In this document: positions 62,793 through 64,000 of the stretch, piece after piece
How positions within the stretch are numbered: the first letter of the stretch is position 1
How the letters are laid out: each line of letters begins with the position of its first letter
DNA from: Virgibacillus litoralis
Lineage (GTDB): Bacteria > Bacillota > Bacilli > Bacillales > Amphibacillaceae
Assembly: GCF_017873675.1 (NCBI RefSeq)
Contig: NZ_JAGGKK010000007.1
Location: 95,675 to 159,674, forward strand
Direction: 5' to 3'
DNA: 64,000 nucleotides
Notes under the pieces: generated by a model
What the model saw: the letters and a program-made list of their open reading frames with translations, nothing else
Told to the model about the DNA's origin: nothing
Databases searched by the model: none
Translations under genes and position numbers: made by a program

Positions 62793-63854
62793 ATGCGGTT
62801 TATTCAAGTAGTTGCACTATTAATATTACTCTTAATTGGTGGCTATTATCTTTTTGAAAAAAATGATCTATCACCCAAACAGGCGATAGATGACTTCAGC
62901 AGCATTTTTGAAACAAAGAAGAATATGCTGGAGACTAAGCAAATACCTGAGGAGAGATCAACTATTCCTTTGAAGGGAGATCTTTTTCAGTGGGTAGATA
63001 AATCAACGGATGAATTAATTAAAGCATTCGGAGAGCCAGTAAGAAGAGATCAGAGCGGATATGGCTATGAATGGTGGGTATACACGGATCAGCAAAAACA
63101 ACATATTCAATTTGGAATAGTCGGTGATGAAGTTAGATCAATCTATGCTGTTGGAAATGATTTGTCGCTTGAACCTATTGAAATCGGGCAAGACTATGAA
63201 ACGGTGAAGAATGAACTTTCTATTACAAATGAGGTATCTTACAGTAAGAAACTTAATTCCTATACATTTCGCTTAAAGGATGAAGAAATACAAGGAAGAC
63301 CACTAGTCAAGCTAACAGATGATATCTATATGCAATTATATTTTGATACATTTACAAATAAATTGTCATCTATTCGTGTGTTATCTGCGGACATACTGTT
63401 ACAGCACCGTCCTTATGAGATGGAATACCGTGGTGATTTACCTGAAAAACCTAATTACTCGGATAAACAATGGGAAAAGATAGAATCAGGAATGGAAAAG
63501 CAAGTTTTTAATATAACAAACGTTCTTCGAAATCAATATGGAGAAACCTCTTTAAAATGGGATGAAACCGTTAGCGAAGTTGCTTATCATCATAGTAAGG
63601 ATATGGCTGAGAATAATTACTTCTCTCATTATGCCTTGAATGGGGATGGCTTAAAAGAGCGGTTAGCAACACAAGAAGTGTTTTATCAAGCAGCCGGAGA
63701 GAATATTGCTGCACAATATCCGGATGTACCATCAGCTATGCATGGCTGGTTAAATAGTGAAGGACACAGGGAGGCATTACTGAAGAAGGATTATACACAC
63801 TTAGGAGTAGGAGTTTTTCGATTTTACTACACACAAAACTTCTTGAAAAAATAA
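62793..63854 (+). CDS. ylbC: CAP/SCP-domain protein YlbC
   Basis: A 353-residue protein with an N-terminal membrane anchor or signal (FIQVVALLILLLIGGYYLF). A CAP-associated N-terminal domain follows (about 55-195, with KSTDELIKAFGEPVRRDQSG), and then a CAP/SCP domain (about 225-345). CAP motifs are HHSKDMAENNYFSH, GENIAAQY and the GWLNSEGHREALL helix. It probably acts on the cell surface. Length and order (ylbB-ylbC) fit B. subtilis, where YlbC is of unknown function. The gene is complete; its terminator follows. Confidence 0.9.
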   Translation: MRFIQVVALLILLLIGGYYLFEKNDLSPKQAIDDFSSIFETKKNMLETKQIPEERSTIPLKGDLFQWVDKSTDELIKAFGEPVRRDQSGYGYEWWVYTDQQKQHIQFGIVGDEVRSIYAVGNDLSLEPIEIGQDYETVKNELSITNEVSYSKKLNSYTFRLKDEEIQGRPLVKLTDDIYMQLYFDTFTNKLSSIRVLSADILLQHRPYEMEYRGDLPEKPNYSDKQWEKIESGMEKQVFNITNVLRNQYGETSLKWDETVSEVAYHHSKDMAENNYFSHYALNGDGLKERLATQEVFYQAAGENIAAQYPDVPSAMHGWLNSEGHREALLKKDYTHLGVGVFRFYYTQNFLKK

Positions 63855-63863
63855 TATTGATTG

Positions 63864-63890
63864 AAAAAACGCATTTGATGCGTTTTTTTC
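63864..63890 (+). terminator. Terminator of ylbC
   Basis: AAAAAACGCAT and ATGCGTTTTTT form an 11-bp stem with a TTG loop, ending in T. Confidence 0.92.
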
Positions 63891-64000
63891 GTTGTTTAGC
63901 GACTATCACTAGCGTTGCATAAAAAAACTATAGCTTAGTCAAATAATTAATTTCAATGTCTGAGATAGATGATTGAATTTTCCGATATTAATGTTCCTGC

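Noticed and set aside
63900..64000. Final 100 bases after the ylbC terminator
   Set aside because: Too short to assign. In B. subtilis ylbD follows, but no start codon with a ribosome site is visible here.

Overview
The window is a low-GC chromosomal stretch from a Bacillaceae bacterium. Gene content and order follow the Bacillus subtilis yku/ykn - ktrC/rnjA - pdh - ykt/yla - ftsW/pycA - cta - ylb backbone. Dispersed repeats of the kind seen in Oceanobacillus/Virgibacillus-type genomes interrupt it. The genus is an inference; no rRNA is present to confirm it. No phage, insertion sequence, tRNA, rRNA or CRISPR array was seen.

Layout. 1-14.6 kb: the 5' part of patA, an FbpB-like small basic protein, the NO/Fe-S repair protein Ric, an EamA transporter, YkyB, a Sco copper chaperone, YkuE, a 2,4-dienoyl-CoA reductase, a hemolysin III-type protein, the c-di-AMP receptor CbpB/DarB, a drug MFS pump, dapH-dapL-ykuS, ykuT and the redox pair ykuU/ykuV. 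15-25 kb: a heterodimeric ABC exporter (YknUV) and the cydABDC bd-oxidase operon. 25-35.4 kb: ktrC, rnjA-rpoY, def, ykyA and pdhABCD. 36-47 kb: a BCCT transporter, a CE4 lipoprotein, the dual-function SR1/SR1P RNA, a nitronate monooxygenase-like protein, yktA, yktB, suhB and the small yla genes. 47.5-64 kb: ftsW-pycA, ctaA, ctaBCDEF, ctaG, a DUF420 protein, and a YtvI-like protein, a YugN-like protein, ylbB and ylbC.

How the genes fit together. Central carbon entry (PDH and pyruvate carboxylase) sits beside two terminal oxidases, a caa3 oxidase with heme A synthesis and copper/assembly factors and a cytochrome bd oxidase with its thiol exporter. Three enzymes of the acetylase branch of DAP/lysine synthesis (PatA, DapH, DapL) lie within 12 kb. 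Two c-di-AMP receptors (DarB, KtrC) lie in the same window as PycA, a known DarB partner.

The strongest unexplained signal is a dispersed intergenic repeat of about 90-150 nt, here called family A. It has two hairpins, a constant left hairpin and a constant right end. It occurs about a dozen times, and nearly every copy starts within a few bases of a rho-independent terminator. Both hairpins show compensatory base changes, and the second hairpin comes in two unrelated versions. Three further repeat families were seen: D (a terminator-like hairpin often joined to A), B (a GC-rich block of about 270 bp) and C (paired inverted modules of about 300 bp). Regulatory sites proposed from the sequence are an FNR box at -41.5 of ric, a PerR-like box over the ykuU -10, a CcpN-like site upstream of SR1, and a promoter plus terminator between ctaA and ctaB.
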